A stretch of DNA of 17,050 nt from Kiloniellales bacterium (GTDB taxonomy: Bacteria; Pseudomonadota; Alphaproteobacteria; Kiloniellales; JAKSDN01). Positions 7,860 to 15,450 of this stretch are shown here, piece after piece; position 1 is the stretch's first letter; each line of letters starts with the position of its first letter. A model generated the notes under the pieces. It worked only from the letters and a program-made list of their open reading frames with translations, was not told the DNA's origin and made no database searches. A program made the translations under genes and the position numbers. The stretch covers positions 1 through 17,050 of the forward strand of contig JAKSDN010000829.1 in assembly GCA_022360075.1 (NCBI GenBank). The letters are read 5' to 3'.

Positions 7860-9026
7860 ATGCGCCAAGCCGCGCAGGCAAGCAGGGTCGTCGATATCGC
7901 CCGCGGCATGCTGGGCGTCTGCTTCGGTGTCGCGCTCTTCGGGTTGGCCAACGGCGGCAACTTCGGAGTCATCGCCGTCGCGATGGCCGATGCCGGTGCG
8001 TCGGAAGTTCTCGTCGGCCTCGCGACCTCCTGCTACTTCGTAGGCGCCCTGACCGCCTCGCTGACCTGCGGCCGCTGGGTCCAGCGCTGGGGGGCCAAGC
8101 GCGCCTTCGTCGCAATCGCCTTCGCGGCCTGCGCCAGCACCGCCGCCATAGCCCTCTCGCCGCCGCTATGGCTCTGGCCCCTGCTGCGCGCGCTCACCGG
8201 TTTCAGCATGGGCGCCTACTACGTCGTCGTGGATAGCTGGTTCAACCACGCGACGGCCAATGCGACGCGCGGCCGCACGCTGGCGATCTACGAAACGGTG
8301 CGGCTGACCGCCGTCGCCGGGGGCTCCTTCTTCTTCCTGCAACTCAGCGATGCCTTGGGCCTCGGCGTCTTCCTTGGGGTCGCCGCGCTCTACCTGGCGG
8401 CGATTTTGCCGGTCTCGCTCAATCGCTTCGGCCATCCGGCGTCGCCCGGCGGGCCGGGCCTTCGCACGCTCCTGCGCCGAATCTTCAACCGGGCGCCGCT
8501 CGGCTTGACCTGCGCTTTCGTGGGCGGCGTCACCACGGCGTCGATCTACGGTCTCGTGCCGCTCTATGGCAACCAGGCGGGGCTTTCGACGGCCATGCTC
8601 GCAGCCTTCGTCTTTTGCCATCACATCGGTGCCTTCGCCGTCCAGTTCCCGGCCGGGTTCCTGTCCGACACCCTCGGGCGGCGCGGCGTCATCCTGTCGC
8701 TCTCCCTGCTTGGCGCGGGCGCCGCCGCATCGACCGCGCTGCTCGCACCGAGTGGCCTCCTCGCCCTGATGCTGGCGGCCCTCGCGGTCGGCGGGATCAG
8801 CCACACGCTCCACATCCTGGGCGTCGGCTTTGCCAACGACCGGCTGGGACCGGCGGACTACGTCGGGGGCGCCGCCGTGCTCTCGATCGCTTACGACGTC
8901 GGGACCGTGATCGGGCCGATTTTGGCTTCCTTGGCCATGCAGAGCTGGGGCAAGGATGCCCTCTATGCCTTTACGGCGATGGTTCTGGTCGTGCCCGCGC
9001 TGGTCAGCCTGCGACGCTCCGCCTAA
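7860..9026 (+). CDS. MFS transporter, arsenic-locus associated
   Basis: A 388-residue major facilitator superfamily protein with about twelve hydrophobic segments. Loop 2-3 motif A appears as GRWVQRWGAKRAFV (about residues 61-74), and its repeat in the second half is GFLSDTLGRRGVILS (about 265-280). Overall character resembles the YcaD-like branch. The substrate is unknown. It begins 43 bases after arsP with no intervening terminator, so co-expression with arsP is likely. ArsK, an MFS arsenite/methylarsenite exporter, is one possibility. ArsJ is less likely, because no glyceraldehyde-3-phosphate dehydrogenase gene is present. The ribosome site before the chosen ATG is weak, so the start is uncertain by a few codons. 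Confidence 0.88.
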   Translation: MRQAAQASRVVDIARGMLGVCFGVALFGLANGGNFGVIAVAMADAGASEVLVGLATSCYFVGALTASLTCGRWVQRWGAKRAFVAIAFAACASTAAIALSPPLWLWPLLRALTGFSMGAYYVVVDSWFNHATANATRGRTLAIYETVRLTAVAGGSFFFLQLSDALGLGVFLGVAALYLAAILPVSLNRFGHPASPGGPGLRTLLRRIFNRAPLGLTCAFVGGVTTASIYGLVPLYGNQAGLSTAMLAAFVFCHHIGAFAVQFPAGFLSDTLGRRGVILSLSLLGAGAAASTALLAPSGLLALMLAALAVGGISHTLHILGVGFANDRLGPADYVGGAAVLSIAYDVGTVIGPILASLAMQSWGKDALYAFTAMVLVVPALVSLRRSA

Positions 9027-9049
9027 AATCATTCCGATAGTTGGGCCGT

Positions 9050-9832
9050 ATGGCCTTCTCGCCGTACTTGTGCAGTCAGCCAACGCGGGCGCTTTTGCCT
9101 CTGCCAGAGATGCCACTCCACAAACGCCTGCCGCGCGTTGTCGGCAATCTCGACGTCCTTAGGGAATCGCTCACATCCCTGGCGCAACTCGGCCGGTTTC
9201 AGCTCGTGGGCCAGGCGACCCACAACCACTACGCCGGAAAGCGTTACGAGATCCCCGACGTGCAGGGAGCGGCGTTCGGCGCCGTCGAACTGGGCGACGT
9301 GGACCTGAATTTCTTCCTGCGCGTTATGTTGGAGGGGCGATTCCGCACGGCGATCGAGATCGGCGCCGCGGGTTGCCACCGCATCAAGTCGCTGGCGCGC
9401 CTGCTGCCGGAGATCGAGGCCCATGCGCTCGACATCGGCCCGGCGTTCGGCGTCGAGCGCCAGGACGGCGGCGTTCGTATCGGCCCGTTCGAGCCGGCTT
9501 TCTTCGAGGTCCGGCGCGAGCGCGCTGTCGTGTTCACCAGCGCGACGCTGGCCTGCTTGCGGCCGCCCGAGCTGGACGACTTCCTGCGCCTGCTCGCCGG
9601 CCATGGCTACGCGCTGGCGCTGTCCGAGCCCGGATTCCGCTTCGGTGTCGATCGCGCTTTGCCGCGCAACAGGCTGAGCTACTACCATCCCTGGCGGCAG
9701 AGGCTCGAGGCCGCCGGCTTCGCGCTGGTCGAGGCCAAGGCCGGGGTCAAGAACTGCGCCTGGCGCCTGCGCATCCCGAAGGCCAATGGCGAGCACTGGC
9801 TACAGATACTCGCGCAGCCGCGAGGCGATTGA
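9050..9832 (+). CDS. Putative class I SAM-dependent methyltransferase-like protein
   Basis: A protein of about 260 residues of uncertain function. The segment TAIEIGAAGCHRIKSLARLL (about 100-119) looks like SAM-binding motif I. AHALDIG (about 124-130) could supply the acidic motif II residue. VVFTSATLACLRPPELDDFL followed by GHGYALALSEP matches the post-motif pattern of small-molecule methyltransferases. It lacks the cysteine set of the arsenite methyltransferase ArsM, so it is not obviously part of the arsenic locus, although it follows the MFS gene by only 23 bases. The start is unsure: ATG 9050 has no good ribosome site, and ATG 9110 (MPLHKRLPRV) is an alternative, since the first 20 residues look poorly coding. 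The gene is convergent with lipB. Confidence 0.72.
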   Translation: MAFSPYLCSQPTRALLPLPEMPLHKRLPRVVGNLDVLRESLTSLAQLGRFQLVGQATHNHYAGKRYEIPDVQGAAFGAVELGDVDLNFFLRVMLEGRFRTAIEIGAAGCHRIKSLARLLPEIEAHALDIGPAFGVERQDGGVRIGPFEPAFFEVRRERAVVFTSATLACLRPPELDDFLRLLAGHGYALALSEPGFRFGVDRALPRNRLSYYHPWRQRLEAAGFALVEAKAGVKNCAWRLRIPKANGEHWLQILAQPRGD

Positions 9833-9842
9833 GACAGGTGCG

Positions 9843-10508
9843 TCAGGAGGCGGCCGCCAGGCTCTCGCAGCTAGATTCACGCTGGCTGAAGACCTCATCG
9901 AAGGTCTCGCGCAAGGCGACATCCAGATCGGCCATCGTCACGGGCAGGCCCATGTCGGCCAGCGAGGTCACGCCGTGTCCCTCGATCCCGCAGGGCACGA
10001 TGCCGGCGAAATGCTCGAGGTCCGGGTCCAGGTTGACCGCGATGCCGTGATAGGTGACCCAGCGGCGCACGCGCACACCGATCGCCGCGATCTTGTCTTC
10101 CTGACGGCCGCGCTGAACCCAGATGCCGACCCGGCCCTCGCGCCGCTCGCCGGTCACGTTGAAGCGGGCCAGGGCGCGGATCACCCAGTCTTCCAGGTCG
10201 TGGACGTAGCAGCGGACGTCGGGGCGCCGCCGCTTGAGGTCGAGCATCACGTAGGCCACGCGCTGACCGGGCCCGTGGTAGGTGTAGCGCCCGCCACGGC
10301 CGCTGCGGTAGACGGGAAAGCGGCCCGGTTCGAGCAGCTCGTCGTCGGCGGCGCTGGTCCCGGCGGTGTAGAGCGGCGGATGCTCCAACAGCCAGACCTG
10401 CTCCGCCGCCGTGCCGTCTCGGACCATCCGGACGCGCTCTTCCATGGCCGCCACCGCCTCGGGATAGGGGACCAGGCGTTCTTCGATCCGCCATTCGACA
10501 GGTTGCAT
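9843..10508 (-). CDS. lipB: Octanoyltransferase LipB (lipoate biosynthesis)
   Basis: A 221-residue cytoplasmic enzyme that moves octanoyl from acyl carrier protein to lipoyl domains, the first step of endogenous lipoylation. Visible signatures are [21 protein letters not shown] (residues 71-91, with H78), the catalytic lysine K139 in [10 protein letters not shown], and the catalytic cysteine C173 in [15 protein letters not shown]. The start at 10508 ([10 protein letters not shown]) matches the usual length; an open in-frame extension to 10640 reads as non-coding. The 3' end lies ten bases from the convergent methyltransferase-like gene. It supplies the cofactor for 2-oxoacid dehydrogenases, including the branched-chain enzyme upstream of the leucine pathway encoded at the right end. 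Confidence 0.96.
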   Translation of the reverse strand: MQPVEWRIEERLVPYPEAVAAMEERVRMVRDGTAAEQVWLLEHPPLYTAGTSAADDELLEPGRFPVYRSGRGGRYTYHGPGQRVAYVMLDLKRRRPDVRCYVHDLEDWVIRALARFNVTGERREGRVGIWVQRGRQEDKIAAIGVRVRRWVTYHGIAVNLDPDLEHFAGIVPCGIEGHGVTSLADMGLPVTMADLDVALRETFDEVFSQRESSCESLAAAS

Positions 10509-10839
10509 CCTGGCCTTTCTCTTCTCCGATCGCCGAAAACCCAAGGCGGCTGGCCGCGCTTGCGCCGCGCAAAGCGGTCTGCTAAGCCCGGACGAACAAT
10601 AGGCTAGGGCCGGGGTGACGCCAAGCGGAGCGATGGGCACGGACCTGATCGATCGTGTGCCGAGGGGGCGCGACCGCCGGTTGCTTTCCGTACCTTGAGA
10701 CCGCGACCCGCCGAACCAGGCCCGCCGCCCATGCAGCGGGCCTTTGCTTCGCCTTGCCCGTTGCCAAGAACATAGCGACGAAAGCGCGCAACGACGCGAC
10801 GGGTGCCGTCAGACCGTCGGCACTGGAGGGGAGGCCACG
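10509..10839. other. Divergent intergenic region, lipB / maeB
   Basis: These 331 bases must hold the promoters of lipB (leftward) and maeB (rightward). No supported coding frame was found; open frames crossing it are GC-driven. There is an imperfect dyad GGCAC...GTGCC at 10636-10661 and a clean GC hairpin at 10718-10743, described separately. I could not assign -35 and -10 elements with confidence. Confidence 0.5.
10718..10743. terminator. Terminator-like hairpin in the maeB leader
   Basis: AGGCCCGC (10718-10725) and GCGGGCCT (10736-10743) are a perfect 8-base inverted repeat with a 10-base loop, followed on the plus strand by a short TTT run. It lies about 97 bases before maeB. It could be a weak terminator, an attenuator or simply an mRNA structure; the U-tract is too short to be sure. 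Confidence 0.35.
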
Positions 10840-13119
10840 ATGCCCAAGGATCTGCAGGACGCTGCGCTCGCCTACCACCGCTTGCCCAAACCCGGCAAGC
10901 TCGAGGTGACGGCAACCAAGCCGCTCGGCAACCAACACGACCTGGCCCTGGCCTATTCGCCCGGCGTCGCCGCGGCCTGCGAGGCGATCGCCGCCGACCC
11001 CGGCACCGCGGCCGACTACACGGCGCGCGCGAACCTGGTCGCCGTCGTCTCCAACGGCACGGCGGTGCTGGGCCTGGGATCCATCGGGCCTCTGGCGGCC
11101 AAGCCGGTCATGGAGGGCAAGGCGGTCCTGTTCAAGAAGTTCGCCGGCATCGACGTCTTCGACATCGAGATCGACGCCGGCGAGGTCGACAAGATGGTCG
11201 AGATCGTCGCCGCCCTGGAGCCGACCTTCGGCGGGATCAACCTCGAGGACATCAAGGCGCCGGAGTGCTTCGAGGTCGAGGCGCGTCTGCGCGAGCGCAT
11301 GAACATCCCAGTCTTCCACGACGACCAACATGGCACCGCGATCATCGTCGGCGCCGCCGTCTACAACGGCCTGCGCCTGGTCGGCAAGGAGATCGGCGAT
11401 GTCAAGGTGGTCACCTCGGGCGCCGGGGCGGCCGCGATCGCTTGCCTGAACCTACTCGTGGCGATGGGTGTCAAGCGCGAGAACGTTTGGGTCACGGACA
11501 TCGTCGGCCTGGTCTACGAGGGCCGGGAAGAGCAGATGGACCAGTGGAAGGGCGCTTACGCGCAGGCCACCGACGCCCGCACGCTGGGCGAGGTGATCGA
11601 GGGCGCCGACGTGTTCCTCGGCCTCTCGGCCCCCGGCGTGCTCAAGCCGGAGATGGTCGCGCGCATGGCCGAAAGCCCGCTGATCCTGGCGCTCGCCAAC
11701 CCGATCCCTGAGATCCTGCCGGAGGAGGCGCGCGCCGCGCGCGAGGACGTGATCATCGCCACCGGCCGCTCGGACTATCCGAACCAGGTCAACAACGTGC
11801 TCTGCTTTCCCTTCATTTTCCGCGGCGCGCTCGATGTCGGCGCGACCTCGATCAACGAGGAGATGAAGATCGCCTGCGTCAAGGCATTGGCCGACCTGGC
11901 CCTGGCCGAGCCCTCCGAGGTCGTCGCCAAGGCCTATGGCGGCGAAGCCAAGCTGTTCGGCGCCGACTACCTGATCCCGCGGCCCTTCGATCCCCGGCTG
12001 ATCCTCAAGATCGCCCCGGCCGTGGCCCAGGCCGCCATGGACAGCGGTGTCGCCACCAAGCCGATCGAGGATTTCGAGAGCTATTGCCAGAACCTGCAGC
12101 GCTTCGTCTTCCGCTCAGGCCTGGTCATGAAACCGATGTTCGAGCGGGCGCGCGAGGCGGACAAGTGCCTGATCTACGCCCAGGGCGAGGACGAGCGCGT
12201 GCTGCGGGCCGTCCAGGTCGTGGTCGACGAGGGCCTGGCCAAGCCGATCCTGGTCGGCCGCCCCGAGGTCGTCGAGGCGCGGATCAAGCGCGAGGCCCTG
12301 CGCCTCCAGGCCGGCGAGCATTTCGAACTGATCAATCCGGAGAGCGACCCGCGCTTCAAGGAGTATTGGGAGACTTATCACGGCATCATGGGGCGCAAAG
12401 GGGTCACGCCGGACCTGGCGCGCACCATCGTTCGGACCAACAACACCGTGATCGCCGCCTTGGCGGTCAAGCGCGGCGAGGCCGACGCCATGATCTGCGG
12501 CGGCGACGGGCGCTACCGGGAGCACTTGTCACATATCCGCGATATCATCGGCTTGGCCAAGGGCGTCCACGATCTCTCGGCGGTCAGCATGCTGGTCTTG
12601 TCAAAGGGCACGTACTTCTTGGCCGATACCTATGTCACGCCCGATCCGAGCCCCGAGGAGCTGGTCGAGATGACGTACATGGCCGCCGTACATGTCCGCC
12701 AGTTCGGCTTCGAGCCCAAGGTGGCGCTTCTGTCGCACTCCAACTTCGGTTCCTCCGAGGCGCCTTCGGCGGCGAAGATGCGCGAGGCCCTGCACCTGCT
12801 GCACAAGCGCTATCCGGACCTCGAGGTGGAAGGCGAGATGCACGCTGATGCCGCGCTCAGCGAGTTCACCCGCCAAAGGGTGTTCCCCGAATCGCGGCTC
12901 GAGGGAGCGGCCAATCTGCTGGTCATGCCCAACCTGGATGCCGCCAACATCGGTTTCAACTTGGTCAAGGAGCTGGGCGAGGGCCTGCCGGTCGGCCCGA
13001 TCCTGATCGGTACGGCCGCTCCGGCGCATATCGTGACCACCTCGGTCACCGCGCGCGGGATCGTCAACATGAGCGCGATCGCCGCCGTGGACGCGCAGAA
13101 CCGTAGCAGCGCGCCCTGA
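10840..13119 (+). CDS. maeB: NADP-dependent malic enzyme with C-terminal PTA-like domain
   Basis: A 759-residue MaeB-type enzyme decarboxylating malate to pyruvate with reduction of NADP. The N-terminal malic enzyme part shows Y39 in [11 protein letters not shown]94 in MEGKAVLF, metal ligands in NLEDIKAPE (E136, D137) and HDDQHGTA (D161/D162), the Rossmann glycines [10 protein letters not shown] (193-200) and [19 protein letters not shown]. From about residue 430 a phosphotransacetylase-like domain follows. In this family it does not make acetyl-phosphate but senses acetyl-CoA allosterically (established for enterobacterial and rhizobial MaeB). The start at 10840 has GGAGGGGAGG six to ten bases upstream; an in-frame extension to 10744 is rejected. 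mgtE follows after 14 bases, so the pair is probably co-transcribed. The length is normal for alphaproteobacteria. Confidence 0.96.
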   Translation: MPKDLQDAALAYHRLPKPGKLEVTATKPLGNQHDLALAYSPGVAAACEAIAADPGTAADYTARANLVAVVSNGTAVLGLGSIGPLAAKPVMEGKAVLFKKFAGIDVFDIEIDAGEVDKMVEIVAALEPTFGGINLEDIKAPECFEVEARLRERMNIPVFHDDQHGTAIIVGAAVYNGLRLVGKEIGDVKVVTSGAGAAAIACLNLLVAMGVKRENVWVTDIVGLVYEGREEQMDQWKGAYAQATDARTLGEVIEGADVFLGLSAPGVLKPEMVARMAESPLILALANPIPEILPEEARAAREDVIIATGRSDYPNQVNNVLCFPFIFRGALDVGATSINEEMKIACVKALADLALAEPSEVVAKAYGGEAKLFGADYLIPRPFDPRLILKIAPAVAQAAMDSGVATKPIEDFESYCQNLQRFVFRSGLVMKPMFERAREADKCLIYAQGEDERVLRAVQVVVDEGLAKPILVGRPEVVEARIKREALRLQAGEHFELINPESDPRFKEYWETYHGIMGRKGVTPDLARTIVRTNNTVIAALAVKRGEADAMICGGDGRYREHLSHIRDIIGLAKGVHDLSAVSMLVLSKGTYFLADTYVTPDPSPEELVEMTYMAAVHVRQFGFEPKVALLSHSNFGSSEAPSAAKMREALHLLHKRYPDLEVEGEMHADAALSEFTRQRVFPESRLEGAANLLVMPNLDAANIGFNLVKELGEGLPVGPILIGTAAPAHIVTTSVTARGIVNMSAIAAVDAQNRSSAP

Positions 13120-13133
13120 GCCTCGGCGAGCGT

Positions 13134-14558
13134 ATGAGTCAGCAGACGCAACACGAAGAGCCGCTGGAGCCCGAGAGCGACGGCGCCGCCCCGACCGGGC
13201 CGCCCTCGGCCGAGGAGGACTACGAGCTCTCCAACGAGCTGATCTACGCCGTCGAGGACGCGCTCGCCGAGCAGCAGGTCGCGGTCGTGGCCGAGCTGCT
13301 CGAGCCGCTGCACCCGGCCGACCTGGCCGACCTGATCGAGTACCTGACCGCCGACGAGCGGCGCCAGCTCGTCGAGGTTCTGGGCGCGAAGCTCGATCCC
13401 GAGGTGCTGGCCGAGCTCGATCCGGAGGTCCGCGAGCAGGTCATCGAAACGCTGGGGCCGCGGGACTTCGCCCGCGCCCTCTCGGCGCTCGATAGCGACG
13501 ACGCGGTCGAGATCTTCGAGGATCTCGACGAGGAGGCCCGGCACCGCCTGCTGTCGGTGCTGCCGCGGGCCTATCGCCAGCTCCTCGAGGAAAGCCTGAG
13601 CTATCCGGAGGACTCGGCCGGCCGGCTGATGCAGCGCGAGATCGTGGCCGTGCCCTCGGCCTGGACCGTGGGCGAGACCATCGACTACATGCGCGCTGCC
13701 GACGGCCTGCCGGACGACTTCTACGATCTCTTCGTGGTCAATCCCAAGCACCGGCCGATCGGCGCGATCCCACTGAGCCGGGTGCTGCGCACGCGCCGCC
13801 CGGTGCGCCTGACCGACATCATGGACACCGAGATAAAGGTGATCCCCCTGGAGATGGACCAGGAGGACGTGGCCTACACCTTCCGCCAGTACGGCCTGGT
13901 CTCGGCGCCGGTGGTCGACGATTCGGGGCGCCTGGTCGGCGTGATCACGGTGGACGACGTGGTCCACGTCATCGTCGAGGAGGCCGACGAGGACCTGGCC
14001 AAGCTCTCCGGCATGGGCGAGATCGATCTCTACAGCGCGACGCTGGACACGACCAAGGCACGTTTCCCCTGGCTGGCGGTGAACCTCCTGACCGCCATCC
14101 TGGCCTCGCTGGTGATCGGCCTCTTCGAGGGCACGATCGAGCGCCTGGTCGCGCTCGCCGTGCTGATGCCGATCGTCGCCTCCATGGGCGGAAACGCCGG
14201 CACGCAGACCCTCACCGTGGCCGTCCGCGCGATCGCCATGAAGGACCTGACCGGCGCCAACACCCTGCGCTTCGTCTGGAAGGAGCTGCTGGTCGGCTGG
14301 CTGAACGGCCTCGCCTTTGCCGTACTGACCGGGCTCGTAGCCTGGCTCTGGTTCGGCGATCCCTTCCTCGGCGGCGTGATCGCCGCGGCCATGGTGGTCA
14401 ACATGCTGGTGGCCGCCCTCTTCGGCGCCTTGATCCCGATCGGCCTGGAGAAGATGGGCGTCGATCCGGCAATCGCCTCCAGCGTGTTCCTCACCACGGT
14501 GACCGACGTGATCGGGTTTTTTGCCTTTCTGGGCCTGGCGGCTGTTTTTCTGTTGTAG
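13134..14558 (+). CDS. mgtE: MgtE-type magnesium transporter
   Basis: A 474-residue Mg2+ channel/transporter of the inner membrane. Order of parts: an acidic disordered N-terminus (1-30); the superhelical MgtE N domain (about 35-155, with repeated LLEPLHPADLADLIEYL-like helices); two CBS domains (about 160-285, including SAPVVDDSGRLVGVITVDDV); a connecting helix; and five membrane helices from about residue 305. Signature residues are the GGNAGTQTL motif (about 353-361) and the pore aspartate D444 in GVDPAIASSVFLTTVTD. All are intact. The start is 14 bases after maeB, with GGCGAG as a modest ribosome site. The cytoplasmic domains gate the channel by binding Mg2+ (established). No terminator hairpin is obvious after the stop. 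Confidence 0.96.
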   Translation: MSQQTQHEEPLEPESDGAAPTGPPSAEEDYELSNELIYAVEDALAEQQVAVVAELLEPLHPADLADLIEYLTADERRQLVEVLGAKLDPEVLAELDPEVREQVIETLGPRDFARALSALDSDDAVEIFEDLDEEARHRLLSVLPRAYRQLLEESLSYPEDSAGRLMQREIVAVPSAWTVGETIDYMRAADGLPDDFYDLFVVNPKHRPIGAIPLSRVLRTRRPVRLTDIMDTEIKVIPLEMDQEDVAYTFRQYGLVSAPVVDDSGRLVGVITVDDVVHVIVEEADEDLAKLSGMGEIDLYSATLDTTKARFPWLAVNLLTAILASLVIGLFEGTIERLVALAVLMPIVASMGGNAGTQTLTVAVRAIAMKDLTGANTLRFVWKELLVGWLNGLAFAVLTGLVAWLWFGDPFLGGVIAAAMVVNMLVAALFGALIPIGLEKMGVDPAIASSVFLTTVTDVIGFFAFLGLAAVFLL

Positions 14559-14618
14559 GCAAACATCGCCGACGCCTTTGCAGACCACCGGACCTTGACA
14601 TCACAAACGTCAGATCTT

Positions 14619-14648
14619 TTGAAGTTCCAGTGTCTTATCTGGTACTAT
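14619..14648 (+). promoter_or_regulatory. Candidate toxin-antitoxin promoter
   Basis: TTGAAG (14619-14624) and TACTAT (14643-14648) are separated by 18 bases in an AT-rich gap after mgtE. The 7-base near-repeats GGTACTA and GGTATTA (starting at 14641 and 14651, spaced ten bases apart) overlap the -10. A pair of direct repeats one helical turn apart would suit a ribbon-helix-helix autorepressor. A TTGACA at 14595 has no good -10 partner. Confidence 0.35.
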
Positions 14649-14686
14649 GCGGTATTAGTTGATCTTATTCGGATTGGAGCTGAGCC

Positions 14687-14929
14687 TTGAGCAAGGAGTT
14701 CGAGACCGTCTCGTTCAGAATCGAGAAATCGAAGAAGGCCGAGCTCGATAGCCTTGCCAAAGCCATGGAGCGCGACCGGTCCTACATCCTGAACCAGGCG
14801 GTCGCCGACTTCATAGCCTTCAACCGCTGGCAGATCGAAAGGATCGAGCGGGGCATGGCGGCCGCCGAGGCCGGGGACTTCGCGAGCGAAGAGGAAATGG
14901 CCGACGCCATCGCCAAGTGGCGTAAGTGA
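14687..14929 (+). CDS. Ribbon-helix-helix (CopG/RelB-like) antitoxin
   Basis: An 80-residue protein with an N-terminal ribbon-helix-helix DNA-binding region: FETVSFRIEKSKKAELDSLAKAMERDRSYILNQAVADFI follows the classic beta-strand (TVSFRI), helix, turn and second helix pattern. The C-terminal part (IERGMAAAEAGDFASEEEMADAIAKWR) is the acidic toxin-binding tail typical of antitoxins paired with ParE-family toxins. Translation appears to start at TTG 14687, with GGAG seven bases upstream; no ATG is suitably placed. It overlaps the toxin start by four bases (GTGA) and should repress its own promoter with the toxin as co-repressor. The gene lies at an abrupt drop in GC content, consistent with horizontal arrival. 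Confidence 0.9.
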   Translation: MSKEFETVSFRIEKSKKAELDSLAKAMERDRSYILNQAVADFIAFNRWQIERIERGMAAAEAGDFASEEEMADAIAKWRK

Positions 14930-15213
14930 AAGTCCTTTGGACCCGACCTGCCATGAGCGATCTGGCGTCAGCGGGCGAGTACATCGCAGACCGCGATCCT
15001 GTCGCTGCAGCAAGAGTTATCGAACGGATTTTGGAGCAAACGCAGGCTCTGAGCCAGTTCCCACTACGTGGCCGAGCAGGCCGCGTGCCGGGCTCGAGGG
15101 AGTTGGTGGTCGCGAACACGCCCTACGTGGTCGCCTACGAGCTTCGGGACGATTGCATCGCAATCGTCGGCTTTCTCCACGCCAAGCAACGATGGCCTGA
15201 CCGATTCAGTTAG
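14926..15213 (+). CDS. ParE/RelE-superfamily toxin
   Basis: A 95-residue toxin of the ParE/RelE fold. The N-terminus KVLWTRPAMSDLASAGEYIADRDPVAAARVIERI matches the family pattern (W-T/S-x-x-A-x-x-D-L-x-x-I/A-x-x-Y-I). GRAGRVPGSRELVVANTPYVVAYEL (about 46-70) is the conserved core strand, where the RELVV-N-PY-V-Y signature is diagnostic of ParE. The C-terminus AIVGFLHAKQRWP matches the usual V-L-R-V-x-H-x-x-Q-x-W-P ending. ParE proteins poison gyrase, whereas RelE proteins cut mRNA on ribosomes. The ParE-like ending favours gyrase, but this is not proven. It starts with GTG, coupled to the antitoxin. Confidence 0.9.
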   Translation: MKVLWTRPAMSDLASAGEYIADRDPVAAARVIERILEQTQALSQFPLRGRAGRVPGSRELVVANTPYVVAYELRDDCIAIVGFLHAKQRWPDRFS

Positions 15214-15253
15214 GGTCGGGCTTCCTTCACAACAGACCGTTGCCTTCTGGTTT

Positions 15254-15343
15254 GTCATCGCGAGCGTAGCGAAGCGATCCAGTCCGCTGGCACCGAGCGG
15301 AGGCCCTGGATTGCCGCGCCGCCTGGCGCCGGCTCGCAATGAC
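15254..15343. repeat. Dispersed inverted repeat, family C
   Basis: The terminal arms GTCATCGCGAGC (15254-15265) and GCTCGCAATGAC (15332-15343) pair at 11 of 12 positions. Inner arms GCGATCCAG and CTGGATTGC pair at 8 of 9. GAGCGTAGCGAAGCGATCCAG-type elements are a well-known family of intergenic repeats in proteobacteria. It lies between the toxin and liuR, differs from families A and B in sequence, and has no coding content. Confidence 0.85.
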
Positions 15344-15415
15344 GGCGGGATGCATGGCTTCGTCCAACGCAGCTCGAGGGGCTGTCCAAGCGCCGTTGAA
15401 TCGGAATGATTTAGC

Positions 15416-15438
15416 TTTACGTTAACGTAAACGTTAAC
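15416..15438. promoter_or_regulatory. Putative LiuR operator
   Basis: TTTACGTTAACGTAAA (15416-15431) is a perfect 16-base palindrome. It is overlapped by a further half-site, giving GTTAACGTAAACGTTAAC at 15421-15438. It sits between the -35 and -10 of the downstream MerR gene, where MerR-family proteins bind. TTTACGTAAACG-type dyads are characteristic of LiuR regulons in proteobacteria, so autoregulation by LiuR is inferred. Confidence 0.75.
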
Positions 15439-15444
15439 TATAGT
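15416..15444 (+). promoter_or_regulatory. liuR promoter, apparently leaderless
   Basis: The -35 TTTACG (15416-15421) and -10 TATAGT (15439-15444) are 17 bases apart and flank the operator. The expected transcription start falls at about 15451, which is the A of the liuR ATG. No Shine-Dalgarno sequence precedes that ATG, which fits a leaderless message. Confidence 0.55.
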
Positions 15445-15450
15445 GCCATC

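Noticed and set aside
7860..9026. MFS gene as ArsJ
   Set aside because: ArsJ works with a dedicated glyceraldehyde-3-phosphate dehydrogenase gene, which is absent here, and the locus lacks other arsenate-handling genes.
8166..9116. A 316-codon minus-strand frame over the MFS gene
   Set aside because: Its composition (Arg, Gly, Glu, Asp repeats) is that of an antisense frame, while the plus strand encodes a coherent multi-helix transporter.
9050..9832. Methyltransferase-like gene as ArsM
   Set aside because: The protein lacks the set of conserved arsenic-binding cysteines and the ArsM-type motif I context.
12810..14588. A 592-codon open frame on the minus strand
   Set aside because: It is antisense to mgtE and the end of maeB, both of which have intact family signatures. 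The product is a His/Asp/Arg-rich shadow.
14595..14600. TTGACA as the -35 of the toxin-antitoxin promoter
   Set aside because: No acceptable -10 hexamer lies 16-18 bases downstream; the TTGAAG/TACTAT pair is better placed.
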